The position numbers and the translations under genes are program-made. This document shows, one piece after another, positions 11,489-22,779 of a stretch of 64,000 nt of DNA; positions within the stretch are counted from its first letter, which is position 1; every line of letters begins with the position of its first letter. Origin of the DNA: Gymnopus androsaceus JB14 (taxonomy: Eukaryota; Basidiomycota; Agaricomycetes; Agaricales; Omphalotaceae); contig ML769565.1 in the NCBI GenBank assembly GCA_009733575.1, forward strand, positions 64,713-128,712. The letters are read 5' to 3'. The notes under the pieces are model-generated. The model saw nothing but the letters and a program-made list of their open reading frames with translations, had not been told where the DNA came from and ran no database searches.

Positions 11489-12406
11489 TGTTATGACTTG
11501 ACTTGAATCTCCTCCAAACCTAGTAACACGTTAGTAATAAAAATAGGAAACTTAAGACAAGCCTTGGACCATTAATAACTGCTAGGCAAGAAATATATAC
11601 TCAAACAACTAGGCTCAAGTAGAATTGTTAGTAACAGAATTAATTAATATGGAACTCACAGAATATATTGTTCGGAGATGTCTCAACAAACAATGATAAG
11701 TACTACCTTTGGAGATGGCTCAACAATAGGCAGCAAAGGTTTTAATTACTATTTGGAGATAGCTCAACAAATAATAATAAGTATTACCTTTGGAGATGGC
11801 TCAATAATAGGTAATGAGGCTTGTAACTAATACTCAGAGATGTCTCAACAAGTAATAGTAAGTATTCACAAGGAGATAGCTCAACAGGTGAATAAATATA
11901 TAAATCAGAGATAGCTCAACAGAATACACCAAAAGTGGTCTTGAAGCACACACAAGGGGTGTTTAGCACAAAGGGCGGTTTGGATTCAAAAAAAAATAAT
12001 ATGTCTACCGTACATAGTGAATCTTGGCTACTTATATACTAAAGGAAAAGCTGCGGAATGCGCAGTATCACTGCGGAACTGCGAATCAACTGCGCAAATT
12101 GAATAGGTATATATAATAAATGTATAGAAGCTGCGGAATCTGCAGTAAGGATAGGAATTTGTGCTTATATGCACTGTAAATGCACAGTAGGTGTGAGAAT
12201 TTATGTGTATATGCACATTAAGTGTGTGTGAATGTGTGAAATATAGACTAAGGATAGTGAGGGAATGTATGTACTAATACAGTATATCAGTATTACAATC
12301 TTATGTGAGCAAATGGTGATTATATGCAGTTTAATACTAGTGAAAGAGTGAATTTATGGTAAGTAGTGTTAATAAAGTTTAATGGCAAATGGTATGGGTC
12401 ATAACA
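11489..12406. mobile_element. solo LTR, probably Ty3/Gypsy-type, 918 bp
   Basis: The sequence starts TGTTATGAC and ends GTCATAACA, giving the canonical TG...CA boundary within a 9-bp terminal inverted repeat. The flanks are CTTGG (11484-11488) and CTCGG (12407-12411), a 5-bp target duplication with one substitution. No internal domain or second LTR is present, so this is the product of LTR-LTR recombination. Inside lies an array of imperfect repeats with the core ggagatRgctcaaca at about 11673-11930, typical of LTR promoter regions. Confidence 0.75.
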
Positions 12407-12466
12407 CTCGGTAGATTTTAACTATCAGCTTGGGCTCACTATAGTTCTCTTATTGACCGTGTTTTG

Positions 12467-12832
12467 TTACAAACAGAACCTAGGATTATTGGTTCTGCGC
12501 CTTAGCCAAAAAATCGGTGTATCAACACACCAGAGTAAGGCAGCAAGCTCAGTGACAGCTTTCCAGACTGTATAATGTGCCTTGTCAACTAAGTCATGCA
12601 CATGGAATATGTTTGTCTGGACTATGGTCTTCAGCTGCCAGCCAATTAATGAGTTTGCATAGGCAATGATATACTCTGCATGTATTACAGGACACTTCTT
12701 GATCTCCACCATCATCAGCTTGCAAAAATCCCACAGTTCAGACTGGGCATTACAGATGGTGTCAAGCTCTAGAATAGCATATTTACCTTTTAATAATCCT
12801 ACATTCTCATTTAATTCCTCTGTAATATGCAA
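12467..12832 (-). CDS. unrecognised open frame, 121 codons, probably transposon-derived
   Basis: Open minus-strand frame with a block [19 protein letters not shown] followed by [18 protein letters not shown]. The composition is protein-like, but I cannot name a family. It lies between a solo LTR and a degenerate region carrying the plus-strand stretch SPSAKTLSKMSNQTEALQ (about 12910), which looks like a broken retroelement or repeat-borne ORF. Likely a relic. Confidence 0.35.
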   Translation of the reverse strand: MHITEELNENVGLLKGKYAILELDTICNAQSELWDFCKLMMVEIKKCPVIHAEYIIAYANSLIGWQLKTIVQTNIFHVHDLVDKAHYTVWKAVTELAALLWCVDTPIFWLRRRTNNPRFCL

Positions 12833-12840
12833 TAAATTAC

Positions 12841-13469
12841 ATCCTCATCCTAATTAACCATGAAAACCCCATAATTCCATATGAAAACCCCAATAATGGC
12901 CTCTCCTGCCAAATCACCTTCAGCCAAAACACTCAGCAAAATGAGCAACCAGACAGAAGCCTTGCAGCTAGAGGAGCCCTCCACTCCAAATGGCTCTCAA
13001 TTCCCCCCTAACGTAGCCCAAACAGATGAAAACAAAGATTCTCAGCCTTGGGCCACCTAGGGGGGAAATGTTGGCACTGTTTTCCCTCCCATGATGGGGG
13101 CAAGTAATCCTTCTCAAGAATCCATGCTGACTAATGATGAATCTGAGTACATTAATCCAGCGAAACTGCTCCTGGAATTTACAGAAGACACTCTGAGCTG
13201 GAGCCCAGTTTCAGCCATCTGACTAGTCATCAGAATGCTTGGAATGACTGGTTCTGCCAAAGCTCCATTGAGCAGAAAATGGAAACTATGCCAGAAGGCA
13301 CACATTGGGTGCATCGGAGATCTTAGAGGGTCTGTAGGAAGTTAGAAGAGTTGGAAGAATTTTTGAAAGATAGGAAGGAGACTTGAGCTCAGCTAAAGGT
13401 CCTCAAATCAAAGATCAGGATGGTGCTACCCTATCTGCCATACTATGTAACAGGTGTCATAGAATGCAT
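12841..13469. other. degenerate, possibly retroelement-derived sequence
   Basis: The plus strand reads a short hydrophilic peptide from about 12895 (SPSAKTLSKMSNQTEAL, ending SQPWAT then TAG), with further interrupted coding-like sequence to about 13300. No diagnostic domain. Confidence 0.3.
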
Positions 13470-13571
13470 AGGTCGATTACTCTAGGTCGAGAGGCCACCT
13501 ATACAATGTTAGAGATTGAAGAACCAGACAATTCATGGGAAATGATGATATATCATTAAATGAAGAGCAAA

Positions 13572-13836
13572 CATCAGCAAAACCTGTATTTTGCATTTTG
13601 ATTCCCACATGATTACTTAAAATTCCCAGTGCTCCCAGAGCTCCCAGTGCTGGCCAGCGCTTGCCAGTGCTGTCAGAAATATAAAAACATATGTTATTTC
13701 CAAATAAGGTAATTTTGCGGCCTCTGGGAGCTCCCTCCTGCATCAGCCAGACCATCTGAGTACTGGGACACTGGAGCACTGGGAACTCTGGACAGTTTGC
13801 TCAAGCACTGCCCATGTCATACAGGTTTTGCTGATG
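13572..13836. mobile_element. CATCAG-family element in F-box pseudogene, 265 bp
   Basis: Ends CATCAGCAAAACCTG and CAGGTTTTGCTGATG. The interior is enriched in cccagtgct / agcactggg in both orientations. Comparison with the uninterrupted F-box gene at about 38800 shows clean insertion with AA duplicated (13570-13571 and 13837-13838). Confidence 0.8.
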
Positions 13837-14044
13837 AAGATTGAGAGACACCATGCAGGGAGATGTTGTCTGATCAATGGTACCAAAATGTTATCAGCCA
13901 TAAATGAGTTCCAGGCAGCAATTTGAACATGTCACCAGTGACTGGAGTTTTCAGTGACAGTCAAGAAAGAAAAAGAGTTGTTGGCCAATTTAAAAAAGGA
14001 AAGGTTGTTGATTTTAAAGTTGATTGGATGTAAATGTGAGTGTT

Positions 14045-14214
14045 CATCAGCAAAACCTGTATTTTTGCTGGAGAAAACCCATTCATTTGGGACATCTCTG
14101 GAGCAAGGTACCCTATTCCAGAGACCTCTGGAGATCTCTGGAGACCTCTGGAGATCTCTGGAGACCTCTGGAGATCTCTGGAGACCTCCAGTGAAAATAC
14201 AGGTTTTGCTGATG
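14045..14214. mobile_element. CATCAG-family element in F-box pseudogene, 170 bp
   Basis: Ends CATCAGCAAAACCTGTATTT and its complement. The interior is a run of ggagatctct / ggagacctct units. The empty site in the fuller F-box gene (about 39010) shows duplication of TT (14043-14044 and 14215-14216). Confidence 0.85.
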
Positions 14215-14890
14215 TTCAAGCAAGACTTTGAACAGAGACAGAGTGGAGGGGCTGTCCAGTGATTTAGACCCAAAAGAAGACCATAACACGGGCATCGAGG
14301 TCACCAAGTTATACCATCTGATGCATACCCCACTGACTGCCAGAGTCAGAAGTTGCTTTTCAGCTTTGGATATGATACAGTTAATGCCTATATCACCACA
14401 ACAGACATATTCAAAGATTTCTCCCAAAGGTTCCAGAGGGAGCTTGTGTATGGGAGAAATTATTGAGCGAGTCCCTCCTATATACACCCTAAGATCCTGT
14501 TGCATCTCTAGCTCCCTCAACAAGCTCTGTAATTGATGAAGCTCTGACTGACAGCAATCCATGTCTTTCTGCATGTCATCTAACAGCTTGGAATAGACTG
14601 TCCATTCCGGCTCATCAGGATACTCTCCTGATCATACATCATGTATAACTTTGTTGTATTTGAGCTCCTGCAAGTCCAACTGGAACAAATCACAACACTT
14701 GGTGCACAGATCTAGACACATCAAAGAAGGCTTTTTGGGCCAAAGATATTGGAGAACAGGTCTTTTGTAGAGGTTTTCTGTACAAAAACGAGCAACCACC
14801 AACTGTAAAAATATCATTCAGAACCATACCACCAAGGTTAGCCATTGGAAGTTGTCAAGTTGAGAGGCAAAGCTGGTTGCTTAAATAAAT

Positions 14891-15590
14891 GATTGAAATC
14901 TCAGCTATCCAAGGGGGATCTGACAGCTGAATTTCTGAAAACGTCTATGATCATCCTTTGCCTGGTCCGTGAGCGCTAAAACTTTCAGACAGCAAACATG
15001 TTTGAAGACCTTTAACTTTCAGTAATCCTTAGTAGACAATTTTTTGAATAGACAGAAATTCTTTAATAGACCTTAATAGTAAGACTCTGAATCCATTTGA
15101 TGTTTAAGCAAGAATTGAAAGAATTGCAAGCAAAATACTGTGTAATACTACGGCACCATTCAGAATCACGCATGCACTGCCATGAGTCATATGACTCCAT
15201 CATTCCGTCACTCTGACAACTCAAGCTTCTATTATTTTGCTACATAATTCATTATATTTTGTACTCAGAAGTTGGATTAGAAGCATAAAACACAAAATGC
15301 AGCAAAATCGTAAAGAAAAATGATGAAAGCGCTGTACTGGATTTAGAAAAAAATTTGCTGAGCAAATTTCTGAGAATCTGCACTGAAATTTGCACGTGAC
15401 TCCTGATAAGCCATAATTGGGCGTGGGAATTATCACGTGATTAGTGATATGCCATCTGTGGCTTATTGCTAGCTGAAGCTACGAGAGCTTGCTCCGGCTA
15501 GCGTAAGTGTAAGATAAGATAAGTGGGCTAGAGTATACATGAGTAAAAGAGTATTCAATATAGTGTCCTAGTCGACGAGGTTTGGCAGGG
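14891..15590. other. intergenic, nothing recognised
   Basis: No gene supported. Short inverted motifs near 15400-15500 only. Confidence 0.45.
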
Positions 15591-15853
15591 GCTTGGCCCC
15601 GCGTGGGTGGACAAATACTCACTATAGTTATAAGCACGCGGATGGCCAAGGCCGGAACGTTTGATAACGCTTGTTAATAACTCAAGTCCAGGGGTGGGTG
15701 GATGGGGGACGAGAGAATTGCTCGATATGTCGATCCAGACAAGCGGCAGTGAGAGTCGGGAATAAGATCTATAGGCGCCTATCGGCGCAATGCCGACTCT
15801 CACGCCTGCTTATCTTATCCTCTGATAAGCCGCCTTTGGCGACTTATCTCGGA
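15591..15853. repeat. dispersed repeat, copy 1 (second copy at 56.8 kb)
   Basis: Shares with 56771-56978 the ordered blocks ccccgcgtgggtgg, gggtgggtgg, gtgagagtc, an aggcgcct-type palindrome, gactctcacgcc and ggcttatc/tctcgga. The gtgagagtc...gactctcac pair forms a hairpin in both copies. Class of element unknown. Confidence 0.5.
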
Positions 15854-16080
15854 ATAAGGCAAGACAGGTAAGACACGAGGAGTCTGATCTCTATGACAGG
15901 CGTGTGACTGCCGGTCTGTTTGGAGACCAGACCGGCAGTCCACGCTGTCATCTTTCTTTGCTTGCTGCCGCCATGGTCTCGCACGTGCAGCTTGCATTTC
16001 TTGCATTCTCATCCTCTTCATGCCGAGAATTTTGGGACCCCACCCACCGTCCCTTATATTCAGTTTATTATTATGTATAT

Positions 16081-16648
16081 CACACTGCCAATCATTATGC
16101 TTCAGCAAAGCTGAAGCATTGTGTGAAATGGATTCTTTCAGTAGCTAAGGAAAAGGAACTTTTTCGGAGCAATAAAGAAAATAAATGCTTCATACAACTT
16201 ATGAAGAAAATATATTCATACCATCCCGAAGCTTGAAGTTTCTACGCGTTTCCGAAACAATATTTTTCGGCCAGGCTGTGAAGTAACCTGCTTCAGCTGA
16301 CCTGAAAGCACGAATCACCGAAGCTGGCTGAATTTAATCATTTCAGGGCTCCCAAAATGGTAACGGTCACCATTTCAGCTGACCTGAAATGAAATACTTT
16401 GGCTGGCATCGGTAGTTAATATTTTCGGGCCGGCTGAAGCAGATTACTTCACATCCAGTCCGAAAAATGTTGTTTTAGAAATTTGCCAAAAATTCAGGCT
16501 TCAAATCATCTGAATTAATTTGTTTCTTAAGCCCTAAGAAATGTTCACTTTCAGTATTCCTCAGAAAAGTTACATTTCCCTTATGGGTTGAAAGAATATA
16601 TTTCTCATAATGCTTCAGTCTGACTGAAGCATAATTATTGGCAGTGTG
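16081..16648. mobile_element. TIR element of the CACACYGCC family, 568 bp
   Basis: Starts CACACTGCCAATCATTATGC and ends with the matching complement ...ATTGGCAGTGTG; the TIR is about 50 bp. Flanked by TAT on both sides (16078-16080, 16649-16651), a 3-bp target duplication. Subterminal regions are dense in tttcag/ctgaaa motifs in both orientations. Same terminal sequence as the large inverted repeats at 17049 and 37552. Confidence 0.75.
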
Positions 16649-17048
16649 TATGTAGTATCACCCTTGGGGCTTGGGCAAGGTTTGGGTGGATTAGGGGTTT
16701 TCGGCTTTGCTGATTCTTCCCTCCCTTGACCCCCCCTTGGGTACCGGAGTCGACGCACGGTTCGGTTTGGTTAGCGCCTGTTGCTCAGGCTGCTTTCCAC
16801 TTACGACGGTCACCGCGATGAGTGGTGGCAGCGTTGGCTTCCCCCCAAAAACCACTATCACAATACATCTTTATTTCAGCCTTCTCAGGCTTACAACGAG
16901 GGAGAGTGATCTTGCCTTATCAAAAATTTCAGTATGGAAATTCGCTCAGCGAATTATTTTCTAAATCCCGTGTGAGTACCCGACCGCGGGATTTCCTTAT
17001 TTGGGATCATCATCGTGGTGCCCGAAAACTTCTAGGGATGATATCACT

Positions 17049-17439
17049 CACACCGCCAATCATTATGCTTCAGCCAGGCTGAAGCATAATGCGAAATGAT
17101 TAATTTCAATACATGTATGAAATGTGACTTTTCAGAGTACTGTAGAAAAATATATTTCATTAGACAAATGAAATAAAAAATTTCAGATCATCTGAAATGG
17201 GAAGTTTCAGCCAGGATCCGAAACCTATTGTTTCGGACAGAAGCTGAAATAATCACCTTCAACCGGGCTGAAAGGCTACTCAAAAAGGCATCTTTCAGAA
17301 GCCGAGCGAATCATTTCATTTCAGCAGCTTTTTCAGGGCAATGCTGAAATGACATATATCATCTGTGCGGCGGCTTAGCGGCAGCGTAGCGTACTCTGTA
17401 GGTCTGTAGCGTGCACTGAAGTGCATAGCGGAGGCTCAC
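17049..17439 (+). repeat. left long terminal inverted repeat of the composite element
   Basis: Matches the reverse complement of 37168-37552 along its length. Shared blocks include the first 26 bases, ggatccgaaacctattg, tttcggacagaagc, tttcagaagccgag and cagggcaatgctgaaatga. The many tttcag/ctgaaa motifs are subterminal repeats. Confidence 0.8.
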
Positions 17440-17619
17440 AGAAATCCTTAATATTATACCAAATTTGACCAAGAAAACTCAAGTAATACATATACACAAC
17501 TGGTAAGATACACATATTAACAATAGTCCTTGTTCGCTACTCATGACAACTAGAGATCGATCGGCCTCTGGCCTTGAAGAGTGTTATAAAAATATGTAAA
17601 CACTATGGAATGACATACC

Positions 17620-18480
17620 TGTCCGTTAAAATTGAAGTTGTAGGATCAGAATTTCCATCGCCAATGCCTCCGTCTCCACTACCAAATGTCAGGGTGACCC
17701 CTCGAGCACCTAGTTTGATAGAAGCGTTGGTGGCATGCTCGAGGTTGCATAGTAAACCAAAGTCTTCTGGGAGATGGACTTGATTGAGATATCAATGTCA
17801 CCGAGGTTTTCAAAGCATCCATGGGAGTTTCTCCATGCAATTGTTTCGAGCATAGAGCATCCGAAGACTAGGAATTCTTTCCAAATACACATCGTTGAGA
17901 ACAATTGGAAGAGATATCAAGCCAAGTGAGAGAGAGGGTGGCACTGACATTGACTCTTTTGTGCCCCATTTGTGAAAGGCGGAGTTCTGTTAGAGAGCTG
18001 CAGGATTGGATGAAATCCGAGGCATAGGGTTGCGGGAGAGAGAGAGAGAGAGAGAAGATTTGCGTGTTGGTGCAAGTCAACGGGGATAGTTCGTAGGGAA
18101 CGCCCCAAAAGATCAATGTGCTCGTAGTCTTCAATGTTGAGGTTTTGTTCCTGCCAACGCATCTTATATTATCACTGTTAAAATTAGGTGAAAAAAACAT
18201 ACTGTTGACCCAAATACTTGACTCTTGTACACAAATTTCAACAGAAATGATAAACCATCGCCAGCTAAGAGGTCAAACCCGTCTGCTACATCATAACCTG
18301 CCTGCTCCAGCCTCCGGCGAACAATATCCGCAGGTCGCTCGGTGTTACCGCTGCACAATAGGCGAAAATCATTGTTAGTCATCCAGGCGAAAAGAACAAG
18401 AACAAGTAAACAGGCAAAACGCACCCTATCAATATTCATATACAACTCTGTCTCGAGCATTAGCCTTTTTTGAGTTGTCG
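17620..18480 (-). pseudogene. adenylate cyclase fragment (RA domain to first LRRs)
   Basis: The minus-strand reading gives ERPADIVRRRLEQAGYD, LSFLLKFVYKSQVFG, LLGRSLRTIPVDLHQHA and DFIQSCSSLTELRLSQMG, which match the junction between the Ras-associating domain and the leucine-rich repeats of basidiomycete adenylate cyclase. Introns are retained, for example one ending TTGTGCAG near 18352 with a TGACTAAC branch site. The frame breaks in an expanded (TC/GA)n tract at about 18031-18060. The catalytic cyclase domain and everything after the first repeats are absent. Non-functional fragment inside the composite element. Confidence 0.75.
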
Positions 18481-18800
18481 CCAGCTGTAGTGGGATGATA
18501 GTGAATGGAGCACTATCAGAGAAAAACGACGAAGAAAAATTAGCATCAGTCAGAGATACGCTCTAACAACAAATAAACAAGCAAGTTTACTCACTTTGAT
18601 GGAAGGCATAAGGCTTTAACACCAGCTCGAATTGTCCACTGTCCAGGCAATTGAAATCCAAGACATTGCTCAACACTAGAGCTAAGTCAGCTCATCAACC
18701 AGTCAGTGGTTCAGCGCTTTGAATTGCCTTGCAACATCATCGGCAAACTCAACCTACAAAGACCTCAATAAGGTCCCTGAAGCTTCCATGATTTGTGCTG

Positions 18801-19885
18801 CTAGGACTGAACAAACATAGCGGATAAGTGATTAGTATATTTCCTGATAAATATGGAAGAATTAAGTACGAACTCAATGGAAACTTTGCAAGTCCCATCA
18901 TTAGAAGGCGTTGGGCAGCAATTGACTATCAAACAATAAGTATGTGAAGGGTATACGCAAGCAAACCATGTGCTCGACATTACTCTCATCCGTACCCACA
19001 TACCTCCATTTCAACACAGCCAAGCTCTGCCCAACGGGAAAAGCCCTCGACGGATCCTTCAACGCAACTACACGTCCCCCTCCCGGCGCCAATTTCGCCA
19101 CGTTGGGATGCTGTTTAAACTGCAGACTGTTTCCAAAGTCGACAGGGGAGTGAGCGAGGCTGATCTTGATGTGTGCGAGGTCGGCGTTGGTTACGAGGAG
19201 GTTCATGTTGCATTCAAGTACCATTGATTGGATGCCGCCATGTCGAAGGAGGGAGAGGGAGAGTTCTTTGATGACGATGTGAACGCTGAGGGATTTTAGT
19301 ATTTGATGAATGAAAAAAAAGAATGGGTTGCTTACCTCTCGGCTACGACTTCTGGTACACTTCCTCTCTCGGCAGACACTGGCGCAGCCGCAAGAGAGGC
19401 AGCAATCGAAGGAATAGAAGGAGCAGAAATGTCCGGAGAGACGGAAGTTGTTTCAAGGGCCATGTCGAGAACTTCAGGTCTTTTTGCTACCAAATTTGAT
19501 ACCAGTACCCTTGAAAGCAGGAGTGCATGTAGAGAATGCTGATGCTGGGGAATATGTAGTGATATGCGTCGGTATTGGGTCCGGGGTGTCGAATCTGGGT
19601 ACAGCAGAATACCCAGTCATCCCACTGCCAAGGTAGCCGCTTCCGCCTCCTCCTGAGCTGGCAGTTCGATGTTGTTGTGTTGGTGATTAGGAGGATTTAT
19701 AGTTGGTAGATGTAGCGGATGTCGGCGGTTTCGACAGTCGTGCATTGAGTGTTTGTAGGGATTGGTTTGGGGAAGGAGGCGAGCAGGGATTCAATACGAG
19801 CTCGCGTCATATTGCGGAATTGGTGAGAGATTACAGCTGGCAGAGAATGAGTAGTGTTTTTTGGGGATAAAACTAGCGGTAGCAC
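18801..19885 (-). pseudogene. coatomer delta subunit (delta-COP) pseudogene
   Basis: N-terminal longin region: AVISHQFRNMTRARIESLLASFP and VETADIRYIYQ. It then jumps directly to the linker (YLGSGMTGYSAVPRFDTPDP, AFKGTGIKFGSKK) and the mu-homology domain (VHIVIKELSLSLLRHGG, FGNSLQFKQHPNVAKLAPGG, ALKDPSRAFPVGQSLAVLKW, NCCPTPSNDGTCKVSIEF). The middle of the protein (about 150-200 residues) is deleted, a stop follows YIYQL, an extra A in an AAAAAG run shifts frame at about 19485, and the C-terminus is missing. At least one intron with a TACTAA branch site is retained. Captured, inactivated gene. Confidence 0.85.
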
Positions 19886-21426
19886 CTTTTCTGCCTTTTG
19901 TTAGATGTTGTCCTGAAAATAGGTGATGATATTTTCCGAGCCCTGATGTAGACAGTAGTTGAGAATAGTGAGGCTCTAGAATTGAACATTAACTTCGCAC
20001 TATACGGCGAAAGTACAATCGGGACGCATGTCTCCAGTTCTTTCCCTTGTCATTCAGTCTCTTGTCCAACATTTCCTTAATTTCTACGAAGTCTCCCCTA
20101 TGGAAATAGGTGAACCCTGGCTCCAGAAACGACAAAAGCACTTACCGTCAAGTTAGATATCTCTTTAAAAGCTGTGCTAGACGGTCCCCAAACATCGTTA
20201 CTCGTTGCATTTCGAACCCTGTTCTGCGTGTCTGAGTAGCCCCTGGTGTAATTTTTAGGCAGGTCGGAAGAGAAGTTAGATAAGCGCTCACATCTGCACG
20301 CTTACGCTCAAACGTCCAACCATTGCCCATGTCATGTCAACGTCTGTTGTCTAATAAGTACGTTCTCAAATCTATGCGTCGAGTATTTATGTATAATTTT
20401 ACTTAACTACAGCCATACAGAGACACTACTTGAGTGACACTACAGGTTTTGACATGGTATTGGAGGATAATTTCCAGTAGCTCCACCGCAGGGGCAACCG
20501 TATCTGGAACCTGTTAATTTATTGAAAGGTTAGTTCCCAAGCACTTCTTTCGAGATCTTCACTGACCAGGAGAAGCTTTGAGAGGATATCAGGCAGTACA
20601 CTCTCAACAAACCGGTAATTGATTCGAATCAACGAGCTCAATCAAGAGATAGCCGGGCCAACTGTATCTAAAACAATAGCATCAGTTTACTATCCGCGTA
20701 CAGCAACCGCCTTATTCACCTTGGTGTTCCATGCCAAGTTCAACTAGAATAGAGTTCACAATACCATTCAAGAGCCTCTCTGCATGTCATGCAGAGAATA
20801 AATTTTCTTGGTCGATCACATCCAACAGACGAGCCTTCGTCTTCCATGCTTCACCCTTCTCGGTTGCCTTGTTCAGTACTGGTTGACACAAGACAAAAAA
20901 GCATGAGCCATGTTCACAAATTTCTGCTAGAGAGTCGAGTTTTTGACTCGATCCCTGTCTGAAAATTGCTCCTCAATTTCTTCTGAGAGTGTGAATGTAC
21001 AATGGAAAGAATCGCGGCATCAGTTGGCATGATTATCTCCGGAGAAATGTTTTCGAAAGTGCTGAACATTGCAGCTTTGCTTTTACTGTCCCGAAGAACG
21101 TCCAGATTGAGAAGACATTCCATACCAGACATGTACAGGCATTCGAAAAGCGCCGGGGATGATAGGAGCTGGTTCCAAAAAAGATGTCAGAAGAATACAA
21201 AGAAGAACCAATGCGAACCGCACCTGCACAGACAATAAACCGATAGATTATTACGGTAGAATGCGGAACGGAAATATTAAAGTGTAAAAGGAACTGTGTA
21301 CGAACATCAACGGATGGATGATTAGGAAGATGGGAAGGAAATTGAACACGTACTAGCCACCCTGGCCAACATTGAAGAATAGTTGAAGGTTTCTCAGTTT
21401 CCTAAGTACGCAAGAATCAGATGAAA
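19886..21426. other. unassigned, fragmentary coding-like sequence
   Basis: Minus-strand pieces look protein-coding but broken: NKATEKGEAWKTKARLL near 20870 and ENISPEIIMPTDAAILS near 21050, suggestive of a helical-repeat protein. I cannot identify the source gene. It lies between the delta-COP and DHHC fragments and is probably another captured piece. Confidence 0.3.
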
Positions 21427-22697
21427 TTAATCCAACCAGTGTATAGTAGTGTCGTGCCCAAGATCGTACGAGTTGACGAAGGCCTACGTAGGGCACGCAT
21501 GTCAATCTGGGGATGACACCGGTAAATAAAAGTAAATAGACTCACCTCGCCTCTACTCTTAGCGATTCTACCATAATGATCGTTATCCTGTGACTCTACT
21601 GAAGTTTTGCCGTGGCTTATTGTCCATAGCTGAAACATAAGCATAATCCTGACAGCAAAGCATAATACACCCAACAGGATGTATTCGAGAATGTACATGA
21701 CCACGGGGACATGATATGGCCATCCGTCCGGCTTTAGTGGGCAAAAGACAGTCAGCACATGGCATTAGGTCGAGCATTGAGACATACTTCGTAGGTGAGC
21801 CCTAACGACTCAAAGAGCTGTGGATAACCCAAGATACAGAAGCAGAAGGTCACGATACAGAGGTAGACCTTACAAAAAATCCTCAGTTGCGACGTGTCGA
21901 CTGATGCATAAATGAACAAACATGAATAGGACAAAATGTCGCTCGTTGTAAATTCCGATGCATTGGTTGATCCCTTGTGAGCGTCAGACAGATGAAACAC
22001 TAAAGAAATGCGCAGCGTACACTGCGCTCAGGTCTACTACTGGCTTCTCTCGATAAATAAAACACGCACTGGACAATGATGGTCATATTTTAATACACAA
22101 CGATTGCATGTCCGGCAGTGATGCGGCCTCCGTTGTTCAAAGTATCAGCTTCATGGCCAACCAAGACCCAAGAATGCTCACCTCGGGTTTATCCTGCCCG
22201 CACTTTCTACATTTACTTGTTGCCGCTTTGGTGATATTGAATTTATTAGACCACCGTACACCCTCCGTCAAAGGTCGTTCATTGGACCCATTCTTTGATC
22301 TAGCCCATAAGAATTCTCTTCCAGCCTCTCGCAGCGAATGATCCACAAATCCCGGGTTTGTAGTTACAACAAGGTAATAATGCGTAAGCAGGTTGAAGGC
22401 AATCAGAGCGCATATCGGTCCACTGAGCCAAGGATAGGAAAGTGAAGGCATAACGACGTCAACTGTATTCAAGTTGAGTGATGTTACCAGCGGTTTATTC
22501 ATGCAAAAACTTACAGAAGCATATAGTTCCAGCTGTCATTAAAATAATAGCAAACCCCACGAAGTAAGGTCCGGCGGCGCCAGTTATTCTGAGACAAAGC
22601 ATGAGCATATAAGCAAAGAAAGATAGATACAGACGTACCGGTCCCCTAATCGCTCTAAGGCTTTGAAGCAGCGGAACACGGTTATCGAGCAGATCAT
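21427..22697 (-). pseudogene. DHHC-type protein S-acyltransferase, nearly complete
   Basis: Starts MICSITVFRCFKALERLGDR (ATG at 22697). The first exons are 22639-22697, 22515-22588 and 22182-22462. Two hydrophobic segments precede a Cys-rich KCRKCGQDKPE, then [19 protein letters not shown] with the catalytic DHHC, then INQCIGIYNERHF, two further hydrophobic segments and the tail NSYDLGHDTTIHWLD before TAA at 21427. Family members palmitoylate membrane-associated proteins. All but one junction splice in frame. At the intron between KPE and PHHC (ending CGGAG at about 22128) the phase is one base off, which would break translation before the active site. It could be a lesion, an unusual acceptor or a sequence error. 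The least damaged gene in the composite element. Confidence 0.6.
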
Positions 22698-22779
22698 GGT
22701 GAGAGAAAAAGGTTTAGACTGGGTGCCAATTGAACCCCCAAAATAGGCGCCACGATCACTGAGTATTGCGACGCGACTC

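Larger units (their letters stand above)
13470..14890 (-). pseudogene. broken copy of the F-box gene at 37.9-39.7 kb
   Basis: Colinear with 38705-39680 on the same strand. Readable blocks include WPKKPSLMC, DLFQLDLQELKYN, SPIHKLPLEPLGEIFEYVCCGDIGI (F-box) and VSGVCIRWYNLVTSMPVLW. The downstream C-terminal half is absent. Two CATCAG-family elements interrupt it (13572-13836 and 14045-14214), plus scattered substitutions and frame changes. Upstream of the F-box the copy keeps CAG where the fuller gene has TAG. Not functional. Confidence 0.85.

Noticed and set aside
17049..17439. Initially read as an independent MITE copy unrelated to the right-hand one
   Set aside because: Outward-facing ends, matching ACT flanks and the enclosed fragment array make a single composite element the better explanation, though independent insertions are not fully excluded.
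20190..20240. tRNA B-box-like ggttcgaaat on the minus strand
   Set aside because: No matching A box, acceptor stem or anticodon arm could be folded around it.
22137..22697. Considered calling the DHHC gene fully functional
   Set aside because: Phase mismatch at the intron before PHHC, and location inside the fragment array; kept as nearly intact pseudogene with the caveat stated.
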